Shown here: positions 41,108-48,988 of the stretch, one piece after another
Numbering within the stretch: position 1 is the stretch's first letter
How the letters are laid out: every line of letters begins with the position of its first letter
NCBI RefSeq assembly: GCF_001029105.3
Contig: NZ_CP011807.3
Location: forward strand, 4,278,001-4,342,000
Reading direction: 5' to 3'
DNA: 64,000 nt
Origin: Pandoraea faecigallinarum
Lineage (GTDB): Bacteria; Pseudomonadota; Gammaproteobacteria; Burkholderiales; Burkholderiaceae
Position numbers and translations under genes: made by a program
Notes under the pieces: generated by a model
Told to the model about the DNA's origin: nothing
What the model saw: the letters and a program-made list of their open reading frames with translations, nothing else
Database searches by the model: none

Positions 41108-42001
41108 ATGCTAAGTATCCTGATCCCCACCTGGAACAACCTTCCGTTCCTCAAGCTGTGCATCGATAGCGTTCGCCGTCATTCCGGCGAGGCGCATGAA
41201 ATACTCGTTCATGTGAACGACGGCAGCGACGGCACGCTGGCATGGGTGCGCGAGCAAGGTCTGCGTTACACGCACAGCAGCGGCAATGTCGGCGTGTGCC
41301 TGGCGCTCAACCAGCTCGCGCCGCTCGCCTCGCACGATCAGTTGCTCTTTCTGAACGACGACATGTTCGTCACGCCAGGCTGGGACACGGCACTCGTCGA
41401 CGCCGCCCGAGCGCTCGACACGCCCATCTACTACCTGTCGTCGGTGATGATCGAGCCGAACGCCGGCGCAAGCAAGCAAGTGGTCTCGAAGGACTTCGGC
41501 ACCACCGCCGAGACATTCGACGAAGCCGGCCTGCTCGCCTATGCCGCCTCGCTGGGACGCAGCGACGTGAACGGCGTGCCGACTCAGCCCACGCTGGTAA
41601 GCCGCAGCCTGTGGCACCTCGTCGGCGGCTACAGCATCGAGTTCGGCCCGGGCATGAGTAGCGACGACGACTTCCTGATGAAGCTGTGGCTGGTCGGATG
41701 CCGGACCTTCCGCATCGTCGGCAAGAGCGTCGTCTATCACTTCGGCTGCCGCTCGACCGGGCGCGTCGTGAAAAATCGCGGCAGCCGCGAATTCCTGATG
41801 AAGTGGGGGATGACGCAGGCCGAGTTCAAGCGCGACTATCTCGATCTCGCCGGCACGCCTGCGGGCGCCGGTCTCCCGAACGTGCCCACGCCGAGCGGCA
41901 GAAGCCGCATCAAGCGCGCGCTGCACGGCAGCAAGCCCTATCCGCTGGAAGATCTCGCGCGTTGGGATACCGGCGTGCCTCGTCATCTGAAGCTGGACTG
42001 A
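41108..42001 (+). CDS. Glycosyltransferase family 2
   Basis: A 297-residue cytoplasmic GT2 enzyme: MLSILIPTWNNLPFLKLCIDSVRRHS with HVNDGSDGTLAWVREQG (nucleotide-sugar loop) and LLFLNDDMFVTPGWDTAL (acidic metal motif, NDD). The later DDDFLMKLWLVG is the expected catalytic-base region. ATG 41108 is the family-consistent start; the frame is open to 41012 within the ligase gene. Seventeen nt after the O-antigen ligase-like gene, so both probably act on the same surface sugar. Confidence 0.87.
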   Translation: MLSILIPTWNNLPFLKLCIDSVRRHSGEAHEILVHVNDGSDGTLAWVREQGLRYTHSSGNVGVCLALNQLAPLASHDQLLFLNDDMFVTPGWDTALVDAARALDTPIYYLSSVMIEPNAGASKQVVSKDFGTTAETFDEAGLLAYAASLGRSDVNGVPTQPTLVSRSLWHLVGGYSIEFGPGMSSDDDFLMKLWLVGCRTFRIVGKSVVYHFGCRSTGRVVKNRGSREFLMKWGMTQAEFKRDYLDLAGTPAGAGLPNVPTPSGRSRIKRALHGSKPYPLEDLARWDTGVPRHLKLD

Positions 42002-42039
42002 GCATCCAGCCTTCCCCTTGAGGGATGTCGGCGGTGGCG

Positions 42040-42210
42040 TCAGTGCCGTGGGTGACGGATGCGCGCCCACGCGTGTTCAAGACGTTTCACTGCCGGGCTG
42101 TCGGGGTGACGCGTCCACCACACTCCCAGCTCCCACACCATTGCCGCCAGTACCGCGATCACCACGAGTGCGCCGATCGTGTACCAGAGTTCACCGAACG
42201 AGGTTGTCAT
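42040..42210 (-). CDS. Small single-pass membrane protein (56 aa)
   Basis: MTTSFGELWYTIGALVVIAV and onward gives one membrane segment (about 10-30), followed by a basic C-terminal part (KRLEHAWARIRHPRH). GGAGGCCGAG stands directly before ATG 42210, a strong ribosome site, which supports this start over 42234. Unknown function. It is convergent with the GT2 gene (38 nt apart). Confidence 0.65.
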   Translation of the reverse strand: MTTSFGELWYTIGALVVIAVLAAMVWELGVWWTRHPDSPAVKRLEHAWARIRHPRH

Positions 42211-42325
42211 CTCGGCCTCCCGAAAAGCCTTCACGGACGACCGGCGGCCGTCCGTGATTGCATTCTAGGCGACGAAAGGCGGCTTGCCCGCCGGGTCTGC
42301 CCTAAGGCGCCGGGCAGTCGCCCGG

Positions 42326-43378
42326 TCAGAGTTGCCCCATGCCGAGCTGCACCACGAGGCTGCTGACCGACACGGCCGCCCACACACCCAGGCCGAGGAG
42401 GATCGGTCGCACACCCGTCGAGGCCATCCGGCGCAGGTTCGACGACAGGCCGATAGCGCTCAGGGCGACGATGATAAGAAACTCGGCGGCGTCGTGAATC
42501 CACGGTTGCATGGCGGCGGGCACGAGACCGGCAGTGCGGACGCCCGACGCGATCAGGAAGCCGAGAATGAACCACGGGAAGATGCGAGCGAGGCTGAAGT
42601 TGCCGGCACCGGCGCGCTTGGCACGGTAGGCGACGATGGCCGCCAGCGTCAGGCAGATCGGAATGATCAGCGTGGCACGGGTGAGTTTGACGATGGTCGC
42701 GTAGTCGCCCGCCGCCTTGCTGTAGCTGTAACCCGCCGCCACCACCGACGACGTATCGTTGATCGCCGTGCCCGCCCACATGCCGAACCCGAGGTCCGAG
42801 AGGTTCAGCGCATGGCCCAGCACCGGGAACAGCAACACGGCGGCAATGTTGAACAGGAAGATCGTCGAGATGGCGAAGACCGTTTCATGGTCGTCCGGCT
42901 TGACGATCGGGGTCACTGCGGCAATAGCCGACCCGCCGCAAATCGCCGTACCCACGCCGATGAGCAGTTTGAGCTTGTCGGGCACGCCGAGCAAACGGCC
43001 CAGTCCCCAGGCGGACAGTCCGGCTGCCGTGATCGTCACGGCGGTCACGGCGAGCGATTCCAGCCCCGTGTGCGCCACCTGCGACAGGCTCAGACCGAAG
43101 CCGAGCGCGATGATCGACCACTGGAGCACATATTTTGAGGCGAACTTGATGCCCGCTTCGTAGCGCGCGCCGGGCGAGAACAGATTGCGAACGAGAATGC
43201 CCAGAAGAATGCCGAATACCGGACCGCCCACGAGCGGCATCTGGCGGCCCAGCAGCAACGCAACGAATGCAATGGCGGTCGAGAGGATCAGACCTGCCCA
43301 CGGATTGTGCTGATCCGGCACCAGCGTGTCGGGACGGCTGGCCGAGGCGGTCGATGCAGTGTGGGTTTTTGTTGTCAT
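42326..43378 (-). CDS. yeiH: YeiH family (UPF0324) putative sulfate exporter
   Basis: A 350-residue membrane protein with ten to eleven segments: NPWAGLILSTAIAFVALLLG, LLGILVRNLFSPGARYEAGIKF, GVGTAICGGSAIAAVTPIV (the most conserved stretch), FGMWAGTAINDTSSVVAAGY. The family is annotated as a putative sulfate exporter from genetic context only. ATG 43378 has AGGAG 8 nt upstream; a GTG three codons earlier is less likely. A promoter with dyad operators is visible at 43426-43477. In E. coli yeiH sits beside LysR gene yeiE; no regulator is next to it here. Confidence 0.9.
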   Translation of the reverse strand: MTTKTHTASTASASRPDTLVPDQHNPWAGLILSTAIAFVALLLGRQMPLVGGPVFGILLGILVRNLFSPGARYEAGIKFASKYVLQWSIIALGFGLSLSQVAHTGLESLAVTAVTITAAGLSAWGLGRLLGVPDKLKLLIGVGTAICGGSAIAAVTPIVKPDDHETVFAISTIFLFNIAAVLLFPVLGHALNLSDLGFGMWAGTAINDTSSVVAAGYSYSKAAGDYATIVKLTRATLIIPICLTLAAIVAYRAKRAGAGNFSLARIFPWFILGFLIASGVRTAGLVPAAMQPWIHDAAEFLIIVALSAIGLSSNLRRMASTGVRPILLGLGVWAAVSVSSLVVQLGMGQL

Positions 43379-43425
43379 TGCAGGCACTCCTTTCGAATGA
43401 CTGCAAGTCTAAAAACTCCGCTTCA

Positions 43426-43477
43426 ATAATAAAAATCGTTATATCGGATACAAAATATCCGAAATTCCGATAATTTC
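43426..43477 (-). promoter_or_regulatory. yeiH promoter with overlapping dyad operators
   Basis: On the minus strand TTGTAT (43453-43448), 16-bp spacer, TATTAT (43431-43426). Two inverted repeats cover the upstream side: TCGGATA-CAAAA-TATCCGA (43444-43462), overlapping the -35 box, and GAAATT-CCGAT-AATTTC (43461-43477). A repressor on the first would block polymerase. The region is AT-rich against a GC-rich background. Confidence 0.6.
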
Positions 43478-43611
43478 AGATGATCGCCGTAAGTCATTGA
43501 TTCATCGGCGCTTTCCCCCTGGACTCACAAGTGCTGGCCCGGCCCGCTACACTGTCGTGAGCGCCAACACCGATGAACCGTGAAGCATCCACTCACAGGA
43601 GACCGCGCCTC

Positions 43612-44274
43612 ATGTCGCAAAGTGCCGACGCCCCCGCTCGCCGTGCCCAGTGGTATTTCGATTTCGCCTCGCCCTTCGCATATCTGCAATTCGAACGCTT
43701 CGACACGCTCCCGCGCACGCTCGCCATCGATCTGAAACCCATCGTGCTCGGTGCCATTCTCGTGCACTTGCAGACGCAGGGACCGGCCGAAACGCCGCAC
43801 AAGCGCATCTTCACTTACCGGATGGCGCAGTTCCGGGCGGAGCAGGACGGCATTGCGTTCAAGATGCCGCCCGTGCATCCGTTCCATCCGATTCGCGTGC
43901 TGCGCCTCGCCGTGTCGCTGGGCGCAACTCATGAAGTGGTACGCACGATCTTTCGTTTCATCTGGGCGGAGGGACGCGACGTCACCGACGCGCAGGGCTG
44001 GGCAGAGTTGAGCGGGCGTCTGGGCCTGTCGGCCGACGACGCGCTCGCGCGGACCGAAGCGCCGAAGGTCAAGGCGGCATTGCGCGAGAACACCGAGGCA
44101 GCGATCGCCACCGGCGTTTTCGGCGTGCCGACGTTTGCCTATGGGGGAGAGTTGTACTGGGGAGACGATGCCACGGCGATGTTCCGCCATTGCCTCGCCC
44201 ATCCGGAATGGCTGCAATCGCCCGACGTGAAGTGGTTGCAGCAGGTCACTGTCGGTGTGCGACGCGAGCGCTGA
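43612..44274 (+). CDS. 2-hydroxychromene-2-carboxylate isomerase-like (DsbA/kappa-GST fold) protein
   Basis: A 220-residue thioredoxin-fold protein: QWYFDFASPFAYLQFERFD has Ser in the place of the glutathione-binding serine of HCCA isomerases, and GVFGVPTFAYGGELYWGDD is the cis-Pro region followed by the family end. HCCA isomerases act in naphthalene-type degradation, but many members have other or unknown glutathione-linked roles. ATG 43612 follows CAGGAGACC. No aromatic-degradation genes flank it. Confidence 0.85.
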   Translation: MSQSADAPARRAQWYFDFASPFAYLQFERFDTLPRTLAIDLKPIVLGAILVHLQTQGPAETPHKRIFTYRMAQFRAEQDGIAFKMPPVHPFHPIRVLRLAVSLGATHEVVRTIFRFIWAEGRDVTDAQGWAELSGRLGLSADDALARTEAPKVKAALRENTEAAIATGVFGVPTFAYGGELYWGDDATAMFRHCLAHPEWLQSPDVKWLQQVTVGVRRER

Positions 44275-44319
44275 GCCGGCTTCCCTCGTCGCGCCGAAGC
44301 GCCCTCGACGCCCGATGGG

Positions 44320-45657
44320 CTACTTGCCCGTGCCGAGGACGAGCGGCAGCGGCACCGCATCGGCCATGGCCGCATACCCCGCGTCGCTCGGATGCGTGCC
44401 GTCGCCACTGTCCAGGCGCGGCAACATACGCGTGGGCTGTGACGGGTCGCGCAGCGCGGCATCGAAATCGATCACGCCATCGAACGCGCCGCCGGTGCGC
44501 ACCCACCGGTTCACGGCCTCTCGCACCGCTTCACGCTCCGGCGGCAGCTTACCCGGCGGGATCGTCGTACCGACGATGCGCACGTTGCGCGCGCGCGCCG
44601 CAGCGATCAGCGACTGGTAGCCCGCGATCATCTCGGGCACCGTCACGATCACATGGGGCACGTCGCAATCGAGGCCCGCATGCGGCGCCACATAACCGAA
44701 GTTGATGTCGTTGATGCCGATCTGCACGACAACCGTCTTCACGCCCGGTTGCTCCAGCGCGTCGCGGCGAAAACGCGCAATCAGCCGCTCGCCGTAACAC
44801 GGGGAGTCGTTCAGCAGACGATTGCCGCTGATGCCGAGATTGAGCACGGCGACGTCGCGCCGCCCGGCGCTCTCGAGACGCCGTGCCAGCCCATCCGGCC
44901 AGCGGCGATTGGCGTTCAGGGTGCTGCGCATGCCGTCCGTGATCGAATCGCCGATGGCGACAATAGCGTGTGACGGCACTTCCGGCACCACGCTCAGGCC
45001 CGCCAGCCACAACGTATTCGTGAATCGCGACGGGAACGACGCCGCCTGTGCGTTATCGACGAAGTCCCCCGCCGCGCTCAAGAACGCCGTTTGCTGGGCA
45101 ATCTTGTGCCACGTCGTCGGCGTCTTCGATTCGCGCGTGAAGAGGCTCACCGCCAGCGGCGTGCCGGCGCGCACCGCGAACGGCAGCGGGTCGCTCTCCA
45201 GCGAGGCCCCCGGTGCGATGCGCGCGCCCGGCTGCGCGCCGAACGTCAGGTTGCGCAGGCTCGCCGCGTCTACTGCCGCGCCACGCAGCGAGACAGCGAG
45301 GCTGGCGCGCTCGATGACCAACGGCTGCGAGCCGTAAGCGTTCGAGAAACGTACGCGTACCTCGTTGCCGGAAAGTGTCGGAAAGACGATCTGACGCACG
45401 GTGCGCCCACCCACCGCAGGCGCGCGATTGAACGACGGCGCGCCGGGATGTTGCGCCACTGCCTGGGGTGCGGTTGCCCACGCGCCGACGCGTGCGTTCG
45501 CCGTGCTCGATGGGTGTGGGGCGCTGACACCACCGGGGGCGTTGGACAAAGTTTGAGCCGCGACCGGCGGCGCGGCAGTGGCCGCCGCCAGCACGGCGGC
45601 AACGTTCACGGTGCAACACAGCACGAGACGCAGGACAAGACGCAGAGTGCGATGCAT
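44320..45657 (-). CDS. Secreted SGNH/GDSL hydrolase
   Basis: A 445-residue esterase-like protein. The N-terminal signal (RTLRLVLRLVLCC with a hydrophobic core, cut near AAQT) directs export. A beta-rich N-terminal domain with FPTLSGNEVRVRFSNAYG precedes the SGNH domain: block I GDSITDG, block II NLGISGNRLL, block III VQIGINDI, block V DGTHPSDAGY with the catalytic Asp-His. Typical relatives are GDSL-type acetyl-sugar or lipid esterases. The start at 45657 puts the signal at the N-terminus; the frame continues to 45858 through a 9-bp repeat. Substrate unknown. Confidence 0.88.
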   Translation of the reverse strand: MHRTLRLVLRLVLCCTVNVAAVLAAATAAPPVAAQTLSNAPGGVSAPHPSSTANARVGAWATAPQAVAQHPGAPSFNRAPAVGGRTVRQIVFPTLSGNEVRVRFSNAYGSQPLVIERASLAVSLRGAAVDAASLRNLTFGAQPGARIAPGASLESDPLPFAVRAGTPLAVSLFTRESKTPTTWHKIAQQTAFLSAAGDFVDNAQAASFPSRFTNTLWLAGLSVVPEVPSHAIVAIGDSITDGMRSTLNANRRWPDGLARRLESAGRRDVAVLNLGISGNRLLNDSPCYGERLIARFRRDALEQPGVKTVVVQIGINDINFGYVAPHAGLDCDVPHVIVTVPEMIAGYQSLIAAARARNVRIVGTTIPPGKLPPEREAVREAVNRWVRTGGAFDGVIDFDAALRDPSQPTRMLPRLDSGDGTHPSDAGYAAMADAVPLPLVLGTGK

Positions 45658-45693
45658 GCGGGGCAAGCCCTCGGCAGCAGGAAACCGGTGATT

Positions 45694-45729
45694 CGGGAAC
45701 ATCGGGAACATCGGAAGCATCGGAAGCAT
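45694..45729. repeat. Four 9-bp tandem repeats upstream of the SGNH hydrolase
   Basis: CGGGAACAT twice (45694-45711), then CGGAAGCAT twice (45712-45729). If translated on the minus strand it would read (MLP)2(MFP)2 in frame with the hydrolase. It lies 40-70 nt before the chosen start. Confidence 0.85.
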
Positions 45730-45858
45730 CGGGACAGCGTCGGCGACATACGCAATGGAGGCAGCAGCCGCCATTGTGCCTGATTGCGGCCGTTGGCAAG
45801 GACTTACATTGCCTATCCGGCCGACGGCGTCGATGCACCGGCGCCGGTGCCCCGCCAC

Positions 45859-46446
45859 TCAGCGCGTCGAGATCACGATGGCGACGCGGCGATTCTGGGC
45901 GCGTCCCGCCGGCGTGCTGTTATCCGCCACCGGATTGCGCTTGCCTGCACCGATGGTCTGAATGCCCGCGCGCCGCATCCCGGCGTCGACGAGTACCTCG
46001 GCCACGGCCTCGGCACGGCGCGCCGAGAGTTGCTCGTTATAGGTGTCGCTGCCGACCGAATCCGTGTAGCCGTAGATGCGCACCGCCTCCAGTCCGACCT
46101 TCACCAGCGTGCGACCGATGCGCGAAACCGTCTCGCGCGCCGGGTCGCGCACGACGAACTTGTCGGTGTCGAACAGCACCGTGTCGGACAGGCCGAATTC
46201 CCAGCCCTCGTCCGTCTGCGTGAAGCCTTCGGACTTGAGCGCTGCGATTTGCTCGGGCGTGAGGCCGTGCGCCGGCGTGGTCTGACAGCCGGCGAGTGTG
46301 CCGGCACCCAGCAGCAGGCAAACGAGCAGGAACATCCGGCGCAGGAATGCCTTGCATTGCAGGCCCGCGTGTGACGTATGCGTGAACGGGAGGATGAAAG
46401 CGCCGAGCGGTGCGCGCTCACGTGTGTGATGAGTGCTCAAAACCAT
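45859..46446 (-). CDS. yfiB: OmpA-domain lipoprotein YfiB
   Basis: Outer-membrane lipoprotein of the YfiRNB system. Lipobox LAGC, then a linker and an OmpA-like peptidoglycan-binding domain (IYGYTDSVGSDTYNEQLSARRAEAVAEVLVDAGM, then AQNRRVAIVI). In Pseudomonas YfiB traps YfiR at the outer membrane and so frees YfiN. From ATG 46446 the protein is 195 residues, but the lipobox would lie unusually deep; ATG 46335 gives 158 residues, close to the 168 of P. aeruginosa YfiB, but without the basic residues (KAFLRR) just before it. Start unsettled. It follows yfiN by 72 nt. Confidence 0.85.
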   Translation of the reverse strand: MVLSTHHTRERAPLGAFILPFTHTSHAGLQCKAFLRRMFLLVCLLLGAGTLAGCQTTPAHGLTPEQIAALKSEGFTQTDEGWEFGLSDTVLFDTDKFVVRDPARETVSRIGRTLVKVGLEAVRIYGYTDSVGSDTYNEQLSARRAEAVAEVLVDAGMRRAGIQTIGAGKRNPVADNSTPAGRAQNRRVAIVISTR

Positions 46447-46518
46447 TCCCCATTGCAGTGATAAATCCGGTCGTGATATCTGATTGTTGTGAATACAGCG
46501 CAGGTGTTGCCCGCCCCC

Positions 46519-47949
46519 TTATCCCTTGGGGCTTTCCGCAACATGCCAGGTGCCCTGGCCGGCACGCTTGGCCTGATACATCGCCGAGTCCGCGACACGC
46601 AGCAGCGTGGAGGCGTTCCCGGCGTGTGTCGGGTACAACGCGATGCCGATGCTCATCGACGTGACGAGTTCGCCGCCGTCCGGCAGCGCGATCGGCTTTT
46701 CCATCGACGCGAGCAGGCTCTGCGCGAGCCGCACGGCGTTGGAGGTCTGACGCACCCCCGGCAGCATCACGGCGAACTCGTCTCCCCCGAGACGCGCCAC
46801 CAGATCGCCTTCGCGCAACGGCTGGCGCAGACGCTGGGCAATCGCCACGAGTACGGCGTCGCCGGCATCGTGACCCAACTGGTCGTTGATGTCCTTGAAT
46901 CGGTTGCTGTCGAGATACAGCAGCGCGACATGTGTGCCCAGCTCGCCCGCTTCGGCCAGCGCCTGCGCCAGACGCGACTCGAAGTACGCGCGATTCGGCA
47001 GCCCCGTGAGCGGATCGTGATTCGCCTGATGGGCAAGCGTCGCGTTCTGCGCCCGAAGGTGGTTCTGCCAGCCCTCGAACTCGTCGAGCAACGCGTTGAA
47101 GTCGTCGCCCAGTTCCTTGAACTCGGCGATCGGCGTCGCCGCCACGCGCTGATGGAACGCGCGTTCGCGGCGCACCGCGTGCGCCACTTCCGCCAGCGCC
47201 CGCAGCGGCTTGACGATATCGCGGTGCATGCGCTTGGCCAGCAGGTTCGCCACGGCAAAGGTCACCAGCAGACACGCGAGCACACCGCCGATGCCGCTCA
47301 TGAGGAACACGAAGAACTGCTTGCCCTGCCCCTGCACCTCGATCTGTCCGACGACATTGCCGTCGTGACGAATGGGCAGGGTCACGGGTCCGGGCAACGC
47401 AATGTCGGCGACGGCGCGCTCGACTCTCGCCAGCGTGCCGCCGTCGGGGCGCCGCCACATCGCGAACTGCGCATTGCGGGCGTCGAGCACCCGTACCTGC
47501 ACCACGTCCTCGTCGTTGGCAATGAGCGCAATCGCCTCGTGTGCCGCCACACGGTCGCCGAACACCACGGCCGCTTCGGCCGTATAAGCGAGCGAGCGCC
47601 CGACAAGCAGCAGATTGTTTTCAGCGTAGGCGCGTAGCGCGACCCATGCCACGACCGACAGCGAGAGCGCGGCGAGCACGACGGCCGAGACCGCCAGACG
47701 TAGGTGCGTGCGTCGCAGTACGCGTTGCAGCGACGGGCGTCGGCGGCGCGCAGGAGGCGGCGGAGGTGCAGTCTGGCCTGCCGGAGGATCGCGCGGATCG
47801 CGTGGATTACGCGAATCGTGCAATCCGGGCGCTTCGGGGACTTTGGCGGAAGCTGCGGAGGACACGGCCGATGCCTGCGGCGGCAGTCCGGCAACAGGCG
47901 CCCCGTGTCCGGTGGGCGGTGAATGGGCTGGAGGGAATTGGGTTGTCAT
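46519..47949 (-). CDS. yfiN: Diguanylate cyclase YfiN (TpbB/DgcN type)
   Basis: A 476-residue inner-membrane enzyme making cyclic-di-GMP. A low-complexity cytoplasmic start of about 90 residues, first membrane segment (about 92-112, LRLAVSAVVLAALSLSVVAWVAL), periplasmic sensor, second segment (about 220-245), HAMP (LLAKRMHRDIVKPLRALAEVA), and GGDEF domain with intact active site GGDEF (388-392) and inhibitory site RxxD (REGD, 379-382). ATG 47949 overlaps the yfiR stop as ATGA. In known systems periplasmic YfiR represses it. Confidence 0.92.
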   Translation of the reverse strand: MTTQFPPAHSPPTGHGAPVAGLPPQASAVSSAASAKVPEAPGLHDSRNPRDPRDPPAGQTAPPPPPARRRRPSLQRVLRRTHLRLAVSAVVLAALSLSVVAWVALRAYAENNLLLVGRSLAYTAEAAVVFGDRVAAHEAIALIANDEDVVQVRVLDARNAQFAMWRRPDGGTLARVERAVADIALPGPVTLPIRHDGNVVGQIEVQGQGKQFFVFLMSGIGGVLACLLVTFAVANLLAKRMHRDIVKPLRALAEVAHAVRRERAFHQRVAATPIAEFKELGDDFNALLDEFEGWQNHLRAQNATLAHQANHDPLTGLPNRAYFESRLAQALAEAGELGTHVALLYLDSNRFKDINDQLGHDAGDAVLVAIAQRLRQPLREGDLVARLGGDEFAVMLPGVRQTSNAVRLAQSLLASMEKPIALPDGGELVTSMSIGIALYPTHAGNASTLLRVADSAMYQAKRAGQGTWHVAESPKG

Positions 47950-48560
47950 GGTGTCCCCGGCTTTCGTGCCAGCTTCAGCACGTTCGGGTGGACACGTACG
48001 CCGCTGCGCGCGACGGTGTCGAGGTTGATATCGAATGTCACCCGATCGGCATCGACGTTCAGGCAGAACATCGTGCCGAGCGTGCACGAATCGTTACGCT
48101 CGCTGATCGTAAGCACGGGGTGACCGGCCAGTGAAGCCAGTACCTGACGGCGCTCGGTGTCGCTCACGGCGCCGAGATACAACGCGTCGCACAACGAACC
48201 GATGGCGGGCTCCGTGACGGATTGCCGCTGTGCGTCCACGGGCGGCGCGCTGCCGGACGACGCCGCGCCCGCCGGCGCCGCCAGCAAGTCGCGCGCATAG
48301 TCCGTGTTGCCGACCACGCACAGACGCACCCGGGCGGGCGGCACCGGCCAGCGGGTGAAGCTGATGATGCCCAGCACGACTTGCCGAACGTTTGCGTCGC
48401 GGGGACTGCCCGTCGATCCGGTGCCGCCGGCCGGCAGTTGTGACGAAGTCTGGGCCAACGCGTCGCCGAGCGTCACCATGCAGAGCGCCAGCCAGCAGAG
48501 CAGCAGACGCGCACGCCAAAACGGATCCGTCCGGCAATCGCGCCGCAGGCCCCCTGTCAT
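47946..48560 (-). CDS. yfiR: Periplasmic repressor YfiR (DUF4154)
   Basis: A 204-residue protein with an N-terminal membrane/export segment (ARLLLCWLALCMVTLG, cut near AQT), then the YfiR/DUF4154 domain: QVVLGIISFTRWP, RLCVVG, CDALYLGAVS, HPVLTISERNDSCTLGTMFCL, and VTFDINLDTVARSGVRVHPNVLKLA. Cysteines at GSLCDA, DSCTL and MFCLN match the disulfides of the family. In Pseudomonas it inhibits YfiN in the periplasm. The first gene of yfiR-yfiN-yfiB. ATG 48560 is used; ATG 48590 is possible. Confidence 0.9.
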   Translation of the reverse strand: MTGGLRRDCRTDPFWRARLLLCWLALCMVTLGDALAQTSSQLPAGGTGSTGSPRDANVRQVVLGIISFTRWPVPPARVRLCVVGNTDYARDLLAAPAGAASSGSAPPVDAQRQSVTEPAIGSLCDALYLGAVSDTERRQVLASLAGHPVLTISERNDSCTLGTMFCLNVDADRVTFDINLDTVARSGVRVHPNVLKLARKPGTP

Positions 48561-48984
48561 GCCGTTCGTCTTCGTTCGGACGCTACGCAATGCCGTCTTC
48601 CCTGTGTGCCGAGATGTTCCGGGTCGCCGGAACGTCGTCCCCGGCGATGTCGACGCTTCGCGAGTGCCCGGCGCCGGAAACAGGCCGCATGATACCGAAG
48701 GGCTTGCCTTTGGGCCATACAGACGGTCGCCGGGCGTTCACCCCCTGTCGTCTCAAGTCCACAGCATGCGCGTTACAGCGCATTTTCGAAACCCCTTCCG
48801 ACCCCGCGTTTTCCCTTGCCCGCAGGCGCTCGCATCGTGGCAGAATGGTGCTCATAACCGCTTGAAAAACAAAAGGAATCGTGCGATTCGATCGCTCGAT
48901 TATCGAGATAAAAATCGCGGCGCCAGGGAGGTGTTGCATGAGGTTCCTGAACGCCGGTTCGACCGGCTTTCGGGAGGTGCGGAC
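48561..48984. other. Divergent gap between yfiR and the PAS-GGDEF-EAL gene
   Basis: 424 nt shared by two oppositely acting cyclic-di-GMP genes. On the plus strand TTGAAA (48862-48867) is a possible -35; a 13-bp dyad CTCGAT-T-ATCGAG lies at 48895-48907; a short leader ORF begins at 48938. The frame of the phosphodiesterase stays open through this stretch, but its codons look non-coding. Confidence 0.55.
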
Positions 48985-48988
48985 GTGA
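48938..48988 (+). CDS. 16-codon leader ORF overlapping the PAS-GGDEF-EAL start
   Basis: MRFLNAGSTGFREVRT. AGGGAGG (48925-48931) stands 6 nt before ATG 48938, one of the best ribosome sites in the window. Its TGA (48986-48988) overlaps the GTG start (48985) of the phosphodiesterase as GTGA. So translation of the leader could feed the downstream gene, whose own ribosome site (GGGAGG, 48972-48977) lies inside the leader. Too short to judge by content; evidence is the ribosome site and the overlap. Confidence 0.5.
   Translation: MRFLNAGSTGFREVRT

Noticed and set aside
48304..48984. In-frame upstream extension of the PAS-GGDEF-EAL gene
   Set aside because: It overlaps yfiR on the other strand, shows no domain, and GTG 48985 has a good ribosome site.
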